NCBI RefSeq assembly: GCF_000219625.1
Contig: NC_018214.1
Location: 558,001-622,000 of the forward strand
Length of the DNA: 64,000 nucleotides
Origin: Zymoseptoria tritici IPO323
Lineage: Eukaryota > Ascomycota > Dothideomycetes > Mycosphaerellales > Mycosphaerellaceae
Direction: 5' to 3'
Shown: one piece after another, positions 33,292-44,464 of the stretch
How the letters are laid out: every line of letters begins with the position of its first letter
Position numbering within the stretch: position 1 is the stretch's first letter
Translations under genes and position numbers: made by a program
Notes under the pieces: model-generated
Told to the model about the DNA's origin: nothing
Database searches by the model: none
Seen by the model: the letters and a program-made list of their open reading frames with translations, nothing else

Positions 33292-33587
33292 ATGCGCTTC
33301 TTCGCCGTCACGCTCTGGCTGTCAGCCGTCATCCTCCCACTCGCCACAGCGGATCTGTATGACTGTTTCAACCTCCCAGTCTGCCACTGTTGCTACCCTC
33401 CCGGCGTAAGTCTCACGGTACAGTTCTTCGATACGTTCACTAAGTGATCTCGCAGTCCGCGGCAGGAGGGTACATCAAGCCACATGGATTCTGTCACAAC
33501 AAAAAGGGCGGTGGGAAGCAATGCGTGCCTGATACGGCTGGTGGGGATCCAACACGTGGAGGTTGCCAGGGTCCTTGTCAGGGCTGA
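33292..33587 (+). CDS. Small secreted cysteine-rich protein B
   Basis: Exons 33292-33405 and 33456-33587 (50-nt GTAAGT...GCAG intron) give 81 residues. The signal peptide is MRFFAVTLWLSAVILPLATA. The mature part of about 61 residues has eight Cys in the order C-x5-C-x-CC, then single Cys in GFCHNK, KQC, GGC and GPC. That pattern predicts four disulphides and extracellular stability. The intron falls just after the CC block, exactly as in protein C. A TATA-like CATATATCA lies about 145 bp upstream. Glycine is frequent in the second half. It resembles fungal small secreted effector candidates by size and composition only; no family is recognised. Confidence 0.8.
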
Positions 33588-33952
33588 GCGTCGATCGCCG
33601 GCAACTGCACGATGGCGCTGAGATTCCGGGTGCTAGGGAAAAGCGGAGATGCTGAGGGTTGCGGACTGCGGATGACATTGTGCGTGGTGCGGAGAGTGAG
33701 CTGTGAGACAGAAAATGCGCCGATGTGATCGTGTTCGCTTTCCGTTCATATCCGGCCGAGGGTCAATGGCCAGGGGTATCTTGTAGAACTGCGTCATGGT
33801 ATACAGGTCATCCCAACTCAATCCTCTTTTCCCTCCAGCGACACGTTCGACACCGACACGTCGACTTTGCCGCCTACAGCATACAGCGATCACATCATCA
33901 TACAACCAAAGAAGCAAAACCGAAAACGAAAACATCAACACACCTCGCCGCA
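33588..33952. other. Spacer between secreted proteins B and C
   Basis: Nothing coding was seen. The stretch starting TTCGCTTTCCGT at 33734 recurs in similar form downstream of protein C at 34409. Confidence 0.5.
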
Positions 33953-34289
33953 ATGCGCTTCTTCGCCACACTGTGCTTCCTCTCAACCCTCCTCATCCCA
34001 TTCGCCACAGCGCAAATGGGTCCTGAATGCCAGTACAAGAATATCTGCGACTGCTGCACGCCTCAAGGGGTAGGTCTCCTTGTGCTGTCTTCCGCCACTC
34101 CTTCACACGCTTTCTCTAACTGAACGCTCACAGTCTGAGTCCAGTGACTCAACTGGATACTGTCACACGAAAGACAACGGGAACACGCACTATTGCCTGC
34201 CGCCAGCCGTGATTGTGAGTGGGGCAAGTGTGACTCTGTACGATCCAACGAAGCCGTGGCCTTGCAAGGGTCTCTGTGTTTCCGAATGA
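33953..34289 (+). CDS. Small secreted cysteine-rich protein C
   Basis: Exons 33953-34069 and 34134-34289 (64-nt intron) give 90 residues. The signal peptide MRFFATLCFLSTLLIPFATA is close to that of protein B. Mature Cys pattern: ECQYKNICDCC, then GYCHTK, HYC, WPC and GLC, eight in all, with the same order and the same intron position as protein B. The mature chain is otherwise very different, so the pair keeps the scaffold and signal peptide while the surface has diverged. Such a pattern is common in secreted proteins under diversifying pressure, but that is inference here. Start context CACCTCGCCGCA before ATG resembles that of protein A. Confidence 0.82.
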
Positions 34290-34850
34290 TTGCATCAATT
34301 TTGGGGTACTGGGAATCTGGAGATGGCGGCGGTAGTGGCTGGGCGTGAAAGATTTGCCATACGCTCGGTGCGGGATTGCGAAAGATGTGTTGGGTGGAGT
34401 GTGAGGGTTTCGCTTTCCGTTGGTGTCCGGCATACAAGGGGTGATGGTCAGGTGGGAAGGTAGGAAAGCGTTCTTTCCTTGTCGCGCCTGATGAAGTGGA
34501 GGCAGAAAATAGTTCCACCTTCGATAGAGTTGTCCATACGAAGCGCCATCCTTGTTCGTCGACGAGCACGATGACCAAGCAACATCCTAGAAACAAAGCC
34601 TTTCCGTGCTCTTCCGGTGGACTCTTCACGATCGGAACACGTTGCGCTTCCGCATAAAGAAGGCGCTACGTCGCTGTCTAACAGTCAGACTCAGTCCAAC
34701 TCTCAAGGTAGCCCAACAACCCGCCTCGGTCGATCGACGAACACTTCGAGCTCTCACTGCAACACGCCGGCATCCACGAACGAATCTCAAACCGGCCAAA
34801 AAGCACAATTCGACTCTCAGCAAGCGGACTCGACCAAACAACCCATCAAT
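34290..34850. other. Spacer between secreted proteins C and D
   Basis: No gene was recognised. The first part repeats sequence found downstream of protein B. Confidence 0.4.
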
Positions 34851-35099
34851 ATGAACTTCTTCGTCTTGGCCTCCACGCTGCTACTTGCGCTTCGCGCTTG
34901 CGCAGCGCCAATACCCGTCAAGGCACCGGATGCCTCTCTTTCACCCGACCCGGATTGCGATCTCGCCAATAATTGCGGTGGTCGCGCTTGATACTGCCAC
35001 TCCTCATCTTCCGGTCCGGAGCCATGCCAAAGCGACGCACCGAACGACAACGATGGAAGCGGCAAGAGGGGATGCAAAGCTCCTTGCAATAATGTTTGA
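34851..35099 (+). pseudogene. Small secreted cysteine-rich protein D, interrupted by in-frame TGA
   Basis: The ATG at 34851 opens a signal peptide (MNFFVLASTLLLALRACA) and a short acidic mature part with two Cys (DCDLANNC). A TGA at 34989-34991 ends this at 46 residues. The same frame then continues to a TGA at 35097-35099 and contains YCHSS, PC, GC and PC, which match in order the second half of proteins B and C (YCHTK or FCHNK, then xC, PC or GC, and xC). The stop therefore appears to interrupt a fourth family member. The CC block and the intron of B and C are absent. A CGA to TGA change would explain the stop, but the original codon is not known. Confidence 0.6.
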
Positions 35100-35785
35100 T
35101 GTGATGGGTGGCAGCGGGCTTCGAGGGGAAAAGAGAAGATGGGAGCGAGGAGTCGCATGTTCCTCGGTAGGAGGATGGGAGGGCGGACGGGACGACAACC
35201 TTCGCCGCTGCTTGTTCTTGGCTTGCTCGCGTGGGCTCTGGGTCGACTCTTGATGTTTTCAACTTGGTTCGTCGAGGTGGTGGAGGAGAATCTTTCTCCA
35301 AGCATGCCTGAAATCATCGTTAGCTACCTTATTACACGTTGGGAGATGCAACCCTCTCGCTGCCAACGTACAGCACCTTCAGATCGTGTCTTCCGTCTCC
35401 GCACTTGTGCATCGCTCCACTCCGCCCGAATACCGGATGCGAAGGCGAAGGTAAAGAACCTCCAAGCATGCCTAGAACTTCTGTCAGCTAAACTGCAATT
35501 GTCCCACCCTCGTCTCCTCACCGCCCAGCACCCACCTCTCGCACCACCCCTCACCTTTCCGACACCAACATCGTCATTTTCCAGGCTCAACATACATCTA
35601 GGTCTTTCAAGCAACGCCCTGAAAAGAGGACCGATCAAAGCATTTCATAAAAATAGAAAAAGGAATCTATCTCCAAAGAGCGGACAAAAAGCTAACAATA
35701 CCCCTCACCCAACTTAATTCTCAAAATTCCGCTCCCTCAAACGCCAGAGAACAAAAAAGGGGTATCCTCTATTCCCATCTCATCA
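35100..35785. other. Intergenic region
   Basis: A 192-codon plus-strand frame (35139-35717) has no recognisable domain and overlaps low-complexity sequence, so it is not called. The rest is the 3' region of the flippase gene. Confidence 0.4.
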
Positions 35786-38700
35786 TCATCGCCCTTCATT
35801 CCTCCTCCTATCTTGACTCCTCCGTTCCTGACTCCTCCCCTCACTCACCCCACTATGACTGCTCTCTACCCGCGCAAGATACGCCGCGCTCGTGAAATCC
35901 CGACTCTGCTCAAACGAACTCCTCGTGCGGTCCATACTACTCCGCAAGCGATCGAAACTCGGCCTTTGCGGTCTTCGGAATTCATACTCTGCTTCCTGCG
36001 TGCCTTGACCTGGATTTTCGTAGTCGTCGCGCGTGATGATCGGGCTGGTGGGGGCGGTCTCGAAGGCGCCGGCGGGAGGTTGAGGGGAGGGGGAGGGGCG
36101 GGAGAAATTTGTGGACGGCTGTTGTTGGGAGGAGGTGGTGTTGGGAGGAGGTTGGACGGTCTGCGAGTAGACGGGTGGGAAGGCGCGGTCGAGGGAGGAG
36201 TTGCGGCCGTGACCGGTGTAGTCTGTGCCGTCGGAGCCGTTGTGAGAGCGAGGGTTGCGAGTGGCGGCGGTGGCGGCTATGGAAGGCGGGTAGATGGGAC
36301 GCATGTCTTCATCGAAGGTGTTGCGGCCGGATGGATCGTTGGCGTTCTTTCGCTCTTTCATGCCCGGATGGGAGGAGTCGGAGGAGGATGCCGTGTCGTT
36401 GACGAACTTACTGGCGTTGGCGAAGGCTGCTGGAGAAGTGGTGTTGGCATCAATGTCTTTGAGGTAGTCGAATTTTCCTTGCCGAACTTGTTCGCGGATG
36501 ATATCGATGTCGTATGGGTGGTACATTTTCTGGTAGGCCTTCGCGGCAAAGCGCGGAAGGAGGCAGACGATGATGGTCAGGAGACACACTGCCCAGAAGG
36601 AGAGCGCGCCGTAAACTTCGCTCGCGGCATGGTAGAAGGTGAAGCCTGCAGTGAAGGACGTATACACGCCGGTCCAGAACCAGATGAGGAGAATGGAGAT
36701 GGCGGTGATGAGACACATGAACCAATCCCAGCGAAGGGTGTTCATGAGGATGTAGACATTGACGACAACGACAATGGGATTGACGATGTAGACTCCCAGT
36801 CGTTTGTAGTCATTGACATTGCGTCCGGATTCGGTGTTGAAAGTCGCCAGGTGGAATTGGAGGTAGGTGAAGAAGAAACAGATGACAGATTGGTAGAGAC
36901 CGTCGATCATGTAGATCCAGAATTTGGTTTGTGTCCATTCTTTCTGTTCGATGCCACGGCGGTACAATTGAGGAACGGCGAGTGAGACTTTGTCGTCGAC
37001 GTCTTGATCGAGAATGCCCTGGAAGATGACTGGCAGGGACGTGAAGGCCAAGTTGAAGAGCAGAATGTATGTGTAGTCGAAGGCGTATGAGCCGTCGAAG
37101 TTGGCGAAGATCTGGTACCAGAAGAGGGCAAACACCCAGATGATGTTCTGCGGTCATGTTAGCATGGCGTCAGAGAAGATGAACGAGTTGCAGCATACCT
37201 TGTAAAAGAAATTGGCGACACACTCTCCCATTCTCTTGTAGTCCCATCGTCCGTGGACCAGCAACAACCTTGTCAAGTATCGAAACTGGCCAATAGCATA
37301 GTCCGAACTCATCACAGCCTGTCGTCCTTCTTCACCGGCAATACCCACGCCGACATCTGCCTCTTGAATCATGGCAACATCGTTGGCACCATCACCAATC
37401 GACAATGTCATGACCTCGAGCGTGCGCTTGACGAGATTCACCACGGCAGCCTTCTGCGATGGACTGACACGACAGCAAAGCACCGATCTGCACTCTTTGC
37501 ACAGCAGCAGGAATTTTTGTCGGAGATCATCATGAAGCACAACCTTGAGCGTGTCTCCATCGATGACAAGCGCGTGAGTCGGTGCAGGAGGTTCATGGTT
37601 CTTCTTCGCTGCTTTGAGTTCAGCATCCGAGCCGGTCTTGCCAAACACCTCGAGATGTTTGTCAAGCTCAATCTCCGCCGCACGATGATCGTCGTCGTCG
37701 ACTTTCAGCACGATCAAGTCCATGTCGTTGTCCAGCAGATTGCAGGAGAAACCGATGTTGATGGCAGTCTCGACCTTGTCACCGGTCAGCACCCACAATT
37801 TGATACCGGCTTGCGCGAGCAAAGCTATGGCGTCTGGCACGCCGTCTTGTAATCTGTCCTCGATGGCAGTGCCTCCAATCAGAGTCAACTCGCGCTCGAT
37901 GCGGTCGGCGACCTCTTCGAGCTTGTCTTCACGATCCTGCACCGCAGCAGCAGCGAGTTCGTGATCGACGTTCCACCTCTGGTACTCTTCTTCACCCAGC
38001 TCTCTTTGCGCGATACACAGCGTGCGAAGTCCTTCTCTGGCGAACATCTCAAGATGTTCGGCGGTCGTTTTTCGCAACTCCGCTTGCTCACCCTTCCGCA
38101 GACGAGAGTAGATGATACTATCAGCACCCTTGCAGTACAGCATGATTTTACCATCCGGCATGCGAAGGATGGAACTCATCCGCTTTCTCGTCGAGTTGAA
38201 CTCGAGCGTGTTGAGGACGGTGTATTCGCGCTCCTCGCCGAGGTAGTTGACGATAATGCCATCGTTCGAACGTCCGATAACGGTGAAGCCGACATCTCTG
38301 GCGGTCGCGACGAGTGCTGCCTCATCCGGACTCTGCGCTTTGAACTCGATCCGAGGTGGGTCGCCGGGTGTCCTTTCCGTGATGACGCTGTGGCATAACG
38401 CGAGAGCAAGCATGAACTGTTCTGTGGCCGCCTTCTGTTCTGCACCACTTTCGCCGTCCAGGTCCGCTACAAATTGGGGTGAGACAAATGTAAGATCGTC
38501 GTCGCGGAGGTACGGATTGTCGTGGATCTTGCGAATGCGCTCCAACATGACGACACGATCTTGTGCAATCTGCATCTTTGCTTTGGCGCCTTCTTCCTCA
38601 ACATTGATACCCATACGCTTCTGCATACCAGCCAACGCCTCAGTGTACGCCTCTCCATATGGATGTCCGTTGATCGTGCACTTCTTGTACTCCATGACGT

Positions 38701-40686
38701 TCTGTGTAAGGGTACCCGTCTTGTCGGAAAAGATGTACTCAATCTGTCCCAGATCGTCGGAAATGTTCCACGACTTGGGCGTACACGGGTAGTCCAGCTT
38801 CTCGTAGTACATGTACGTGTCGGAATAGATGAAAAATGCCTGCGTGCTACGCACGATTTCGAGCGAGATGTAGAGGGAGATGGGCACCAAGTTCTGGAAC
38901 AAAATGATCGCCGCCCAGAATGTGATGAATCCGTTGAGTCCAGGGGTTGAGCCGTAGGAGCCAAAGTCGAAATAATCCAGCGATTCGCCTCCCTTTCCCC
39001 AGTAGTAGCCGTTGACGACGCCTGCGACCAGACACATGACGAAGAGGATGATGAAGTTGTACAGCACGTTCCAATTCAGATCACGCATGATCTTTGGTCG
39101 TTTCGAAGGGGTAATTCCAGAGTTGAGCATGATTTTGGTGTCCTCACCAGTGAACGCGACCACGCCCAAAACCCATTCGGTGTTGCGAACCGTGCACCCA
39201 CGGAGGAGCAAGTTGTTGATGCCCACAGGCTCGGCCATCTCTTTTGGAGGAGCTGATGAGTCCTTCGTATCGTACTGGTTCCATCGCACCACACCGGAGT
39301 AGGCGTAGAGGTTAGCATGAGGTGGTTCGCTTTCGATGACAAAATCGGCCTGTTCGCAGTCCCTAGCTCGCTTGATCTGCCGGCCAGAATAGAGTGCAGT
39401 TCGGACCTTCAGATTAGTCTCCCCGTCCAAGTTCTTCGTCTCGATGTAGCAGGCGCCGTCGCTATCGCTAGTGGCGAGAACGATGATATCTGCAGGAATC
39501 TCCTCATCGTTGTAAAGACGGACAAAGTCGCCCACGCGTACATCCTTCCAGAATTCTTTCTTGAACCGAGCCGTCTCTTCCCGCTCCTTGTTTGGGTTGA
39601 TCAGGCTGCCGTAATTTCTCTTGGGTACTGGAAGCTGAACGAGTTTGCCGTCCGCGTCCTGCTTGGGAACATGCAATGTGTCTGGCTGGTGTCCATGATC
39701 TCCATCTTGGAAGAATCCCTCCACTGGTTTATCGTATGTCTCCTTGTTTCGGTGTCCCGGAGACGGCACGGGCGTCAGCTCCACATCCCCATCTCGGTAC
39801 TCGTGTGCGCGCTCCTCTTCATCCAGACGAGTGGTGAGCGTGCTCATCCGGCGATCGTCCTGCTCCTCCGTCTTTGCATCCAGTTTGGGCTCCTTGTATG
39901 CCTGGCCCTTCGTCTTTCCCTTCATCGCATTCTTGCGACTTTTCCAAAACCTCCACGATGAGATGATACCTCTGGTGGTGGCCTTCTTGAACCTTCGCCA
40001 CCAGCCAATCTTCTCATCCGAGACGTTGACATTGTTCCAGTCTACCAATCGATGGACGGGCGCATTATTCAGCTCGTTATCGAGAACAGTTCGCCGCCAA
40101 TCTTCTACCGCGTCTTTAATCGCAGTGATGGTGAGAATGACAATAATGGGTACGGCGGACAGGCCAGGATTTACAACTCCGAAAATGGAAAAGATCTGGA
40201 AGTTCGAGTCTGTCAGCGATATCCCTGAATGACTGAAATTGCGATACATACACCGAGGACGACGATGAAGATAAAGTAGACATTGGCAATGTTGTGGAGC
40301 TGGAACCACAAGTTCTTGGGGAGGAAACTGATGGCTGTATACTTGGCGGTTCTGATCTTGTTCCTCTTGAATGTCTGTAGAGGTGCTCCGTGTTCATCTC
40401 GTGCGGACTCGGGTAATGGCTGATTAACATATATCGTCCGTTGTGTTTGGCCTTCTGGTGGCTTTCCCTCTGCAATGTCTTCCGCCTCGGGCGTGGCGGT
40501 GTCTTTGGATTGCCTGCTGAGACTCAATCGCGCGGCGTGCCGGTTAAAGATGGACCTTCTCTTGATTGTGCCCTTTCGCCCGGGTTTCCGTACGGTGGCC
40601 CATCTCATGCGATTGAGAGGTTGACTTTGCTCGGCGCCCGCGGGAGTCGACGAGGGCGGCGCGTCATCATCGTATGTGATGGCCAT
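35786..40686 (-). CDS. P4-type ATPase, phospholipid flippase (Dnf1/Dnf2-like)
   Basis: Exons 40686-40252, 40195-37199 and 37147-35786 give about 1597 residues; introns are 56 and 51 nt. The pump moves phospholipids from the outer to the cytosolic leaflet of the plasma membrane or late Golgi, normally with a Cdc50-type partner. Visible are an N-terminal cytosolic tail, TAISFLPKNLWFQLHNIANVYF before the first spans, the phosphorylation motif SDKTGTLTQN with its Asp at residue 636, KGADSIIYSRL, LWVLTGDKVETAINIG, and GDGANDVAMIQEADVGVGI. The last exon holds the C-terminal transmembrane helices and a long disordered Ser/Pro tail. The large N-terminal insertion between the first membrane segments fits the Dnf1/2 class better than Drs2 or Neo1. 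Subclass assignment is by eye. Confidence 0.95.
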
Positions 40687-41893
40687 TGCTGCCCGGGAGG
40701 GATATCGTGAGCCTCGGGGTGGCCGGTCGCTGCGACGGAGGAGGACGTCGCGGATTGAACATGCGGCGCGCGACGGCTGAGGGCTATCTCGTGGGGCTGC
40801 GCATGAGGAGGAATGGGGGTCCGGCGGAATTTGGGAAGGCGGCGGGTCAGGGCGTGTGTGTCTATTGATCGACGCGACCGTGCAGTGTCTCTCGGCGGGG
40901 CAGACAGCGGACGGTGAGGTGAGGACGGAGGTGAAACGAGCGGATGTCGAGAATTATGTCACACGGTTGCAGGGAGGCGGAGGTTGCAAGTTCTTTTCGC
41001 CCCGTTGTCGTTGACACTTGTGAGAAGAGAGGGACCAACAAGCGGACGCCCCGGAGGTTTGACTTTACCGAACTCTGGCGTTGCGCGCGCGGAGATAAAC
41101 CCCTTGTGCAATCCGTGCATTCGGGTTTTGGTATTTTTGTGCAAGATGGCAATGGTTGAGAGTGATGTTGTATATCAATTGATGGTCTGTTTGTAAGGGA
41201 AGACTTGTCTTTTTTCCCACGTGCAACAGGAGAAGCGTGAAACGAGGCTGTGAGGCATCGGAGGAATCGCCGCTGGGGAAACCTCGAAGGATCCTTGAAC
41301 GAGGACGGGATGCAAAGCTGACAACGCAGGATTCTATATCGGTCGTCATGACTATGAACAGTTGGCCATTCCTCTATGACCAAGCCGAGTATCCTGCAAA
41401 AGGAATTGACCGCCTTCTGCGTGCACTTGTTATCATGACAGACATTCGTCCTCCTTGCTGGCAGACCGACCTCCTACACGGATGATGCTACCCGATCACT
41501 CCGAGGGCACTATCCTCAGGATATGACGGCGTTAGTTGTCGTCTCTGCAGCGGCAGAAATGCATGACCAAGACCGGACCGCTCGTACATCCATCTCCGAT
41601 ATAGATGCGTGCTCCACTCGCTGCTAGACGGAGGGGTTTTTGTGGTCGACTTCGCCGTCAGACGTGCAGTAGATCCGGTCTGTGATTGTTAAGCAGAAGG
41701 AATAAGGTATCAGGAGAGGTGGAGCAAATGTATATTCCAGCATGCCCTCGCATAATTGAGCACCCAAGAAGACTTCGGATCGCCTCGGCCCGCCCGACGC
41801 GTCCACCCATGCCGAACCATCACGTCGCGTGTGAGAGCTATCCGTGCTTCACTTGGGAAAATATGTCTCGGTGACATCCGACCATTGTTTCCC
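40687..41893. promoter_or_regulatory. Divergent intergenic region upstream of the flippase and PIP-box-like genes
   Basis: This 1.2-kb spacer shows no supported gene and presumably holds both promoters. Confidence 0.4.
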
Positions 41894-44464
41894 ATGGCGC
41901 CACCCAAAGCCGCTGATGGCAGCAACCGGGTCATTACGAGCTTCTTCAAGAAGTTCGTCCCTCCACAAAGCAGCATCCTCGAGGAAGAAATTGTGGTCGC
42001 GTCACGACCGCCATCTTCTGCTGCCTCCAACAGCTCACGTCGAGCTTCACAGCTGTCGAAGGACTCGCCGAAGAGATTGAAAAATGCTCCTCCGAAGACG
42101 CGAAGTCCAGGACGGCCACGAAAGAGTCCACCTTCGACCTCACCATTGTCCAGCTCGGTATCCGCGGTCACATTACCATCCCGCGAACGTGGTAGACCCA
42201 AGAAATCATCTCCCACATCTGCAACGTCAAAAAGCTCCTCAACGTCAGTCACGCCGACAAAGTCCACCTCACGCTTCAATGTCAATCCAATGAATGGCGA
42301 AGCAGAGGTCACTCCCACGCCAGACTCGCCGTTTCGTAAATCGATCAGCCCAACGCAACGAGTCCTACTCGGCAGTTTAAAGAGGAAATCGCCAGATGCA
42401 ATGGCTGCACCACCTGTACCATCGCAGCCGGTATTCATTCGACCAGAGGCTCCGAAGCCAGCTGGACCTTCCTCGTCTAGCTCCACGCTTTCCAGCGTGC
42501 CGTTGAGCTCACAGCCTTCCTCCCACCCGATCAGCACAGCCAGCTCTAGCAAGAGAGTGACAAAAGGAGGACTCAAAGGCGTTACAAACTCGGACTCGGA
42601 TACGGACGATAGCAGTGGAGAGGATATACCGGATATCATGGAGTTGATCTCCAACAAGAGAGTCAAGCTGTCTCCACCTGTTGATGCGAAGAAGACACCG
42701 ACCCTACCCGGCAGACAGAGCACGAGACTATCGAATGGGTCAAGACAAGGTTCGCTAAGCACAGCGCTCCAATCTCCTCCTCGGAAAGTCTACCGGAACA
42801 GCTTGAAGAGCTTGGTCGCACAGAAAGAGAAGCAAAACATGTCGGAGGCCATGATTGCCAGTATGGAGATGGAGCTGGACGAGTCGGTGCAAAGGGAGGA
42901 GATTAGCAGAACACAGCACGTCGCGGATACTGGAAGCAGTGCACTACTGGCAGCGGCTGGTAGCGATGATGAGGACCAGGAGAGAGTTCGTCTGGCTTTG
43001 GCGAGAACGGAGGCACTGCAAAATGCCGACCAGTACCACTTCTTCCTAGACGACAAACCGAGAGAAGATGGAAGTCCCTTTCCAACGGCCGATCTCCCAG
43101 ATGCACCCTGGAGTAGCATCTTTCGACACGAGCCCTCTCGCACTCAGGCTTGCGTCACTGGCTTTGCGGCCGAGCTGGCTGGAAGATACCCCTTGCCAAT
43201 GGCGGTCACGTCGTGGTTTGCAGAACAACTTGTGCACGAGCCGAGCGAGCAGCTCCGCGACGCCTATGTCGACGTTCTACGAGCAGCCAGCAAGCTCAGC
43301 CATAGCAACCTGAGAGAGCACGTCGGCTCACCTGCCTGGGTGTACCACACACGAATCATCCCAAGCGCGAACGAGTGCAAGCAACCCAGGATCTTAAAGA
43401 GTCTACCTTTCGGGCTAGAACATAGCCTTCGAGCTCTGGCATTCTGTGCGCCCGCTGACGATAGCTTTCCCAGTATAGCACCATCGGCGACATGCAACGC
43501 AATCTCGCAACTGGCTCTGCTCAACATCGACGAGCTCGTCAAGCAGGATGCCAAGGTTCAAGGCATGATAGCGAATGCCATCCATGTCATGCTCGAGGCA
43601 CAGTCCGCTGCCAACTTCGACGAGCTGGTCGCATCCACCTTGGAAACGTTCTTCGATCGCAGCTCGTGGATCATGGGCGACTGTGGGGCCTGGGCTTCCC
43701 TTTCGCCCCTCCACCGCTACCAGGCAATCGCCTCCCTTCCCGCCAACACTCTCCGCGCGCATATCCTCCGGCGCCGTCTCGCACTTGAGTGCCTTTCCAC
43801 GTGTCCCGCGTCGGAACGCGTATTCCCTTCAGAGACATGCAAAATCACCAAAATAGCCGATCATGACTGGCCATCCACAATCCTCCGCGTCCTCCGCACC
43901 GACCCCGACTTCACCATCTCCGACACAACAGATTACACTCTCCTCTCCGCCCAGACTCGCATCCTCGACATCGCCCTCGGAGCCGGATTTTCACCTTACT
44001 CCACTCTTCACCCCACTCCCGTGACGCCTGCCCACATTGACGATACCGGATCAACCTCCTCCAACTTCTTCGCTCGCCCGACCCTGCCTCCGCAGACGGC
44101 TGCGGAGAAAGCTCACAATGACTGGGTCGACGCGATCATAGCGCAGCTGAAAGGCATAATGGCAAGGATCAAAGACTCGGGCACGAGTCACTTGAAGAGG
44201 ACGGAGGCGAAGTGTGGACTTGAGGGAGTGGTGCTGAGGTTGGAAGGTGGAGTCAGGACGAGGAAGAGAGGGAAGAAGAGTGTTTTCCAGGTGGGAACTG
44301 GTGGGAGGAAGAGTGTTGGGTTTGCCGGCTTGGGCGCGGGTGGCAGCAGGAGTGGAGGTGGTGGCAGTGGAATTTTGAAGCAGAAGGAGAGCGAAAAGGC
44401 GGTCGTACGATTTGACTCGGGACCTGGAGCAGAAATTGAGGAAGAGCAGACGGGATGCGTGTGA
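41894..44464 (+). CDS. Uncharacterised nuclear-type protein with PIP-box-like N-terminus
   Basis: This intronless protein has 856 residues if started at 41894 (MAPPKAADGS); an in-frame ATG at 41756 would add 46. Immediately after the start, NRVITSFFKKF fits the PCNA-interacting pattern (hydrophobic, two residues, FF, then basic) except that the leading Gln is Asn. Residues up to about 400 are disordered, Ser/Pro/Lys-rich, with AT-hook-like GRPRK and RGRPKK motifs and an acidic SDSDTDDSSGEDIPDI patch. The C-terminal half is a folded, probably helical domain of unknown type, ending in a Gly/Ser-rich basic tail. The layout suggests a DNA replication or repair factor. An Nse6/SLF2-type (CANIN) Smc5/6 loader is one guess, with low confidence. 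Confidence 0.7.
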   Translation: MAPPKAADGSNRVITSFFKKFVPPQSSILEEEIVVASRPPSSAASNSSRRASQLSKDSPKRLKNAPPKTRSPGRPRKSPPSTSPLSSSVSAVTLPSRERGRPKKSSPTSATSKSSSTSVTPTKSTSRFNVNPMNGEAEVTPTPDSPFRKSISPTQRVLLGSLKRKSPDAMAAPPVPSQPVFIRPEAPKPAGPSSSSSTLSSVPLSSQPSSHPISTASSSKRVTKGGLKGVTNSDSDTDDSSGEDIPDIMELISNKRVKLSPPVDAKKTPTLPGRQSTRLSNGSRQGSLSTALQSPPRKVYRNSLKSLVAQKEKQNMSEAMIASMEMELDESVQREEISRTQHVADTGSSALLAAAGSDDEDQERVRLALARTEALQNADQYHFFLDDKPREDGSPFPTADLPDAPWSSIFRHEPSRTQACVTGFAAELAGRYPLPMAVTSWFAEQLVHEPSEQLRDAYVDVLRAASKLSHSNLREHVGSPAWVYHTRIIPSANECKQPRILKSLPFGLEHSLRALAFCAPADDSFPSIAPSATCNAISQLALLNIDELVKQDAKVQGMIANAIHVMLEAQSAANFDELVASTLETFFDRSSWIMGDCGAWASLSPLHRYQAIASLPANTLRAHILRRRLALECLSTCPASERVFPSETCKITKIADHDWPSTILRVLRTDPDFTISDTTDYTLLSAQTRILDIALGAGFSPYSTLHPTPVTPAHIDDTGSTSSNFFARPTLPPQTAAEKAHNDWVDAIIAQLKGIMARIKDSGTSHLKRTEAKCGLEGVVLRLEGGVRTRKRGKKSVFQVGTGGRKSVGFAGLGAGGSRSGGGGSGILKQKESEKAVVRFDSGPGAEIEEEQTGCV

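Noticed and set aside
35139..35717. 192-codon plus-strand frame downstream of secreted protein D
   Set aside because: No signal peptide at the start, mixed composition and no Cys framework. It also overlaps low-complexity sequence.
35813..36985. 390-codon plus-strand frame rich in Gly and Val
   Set aside because: It is the antisense shadow of the flippase C-terminal exon.
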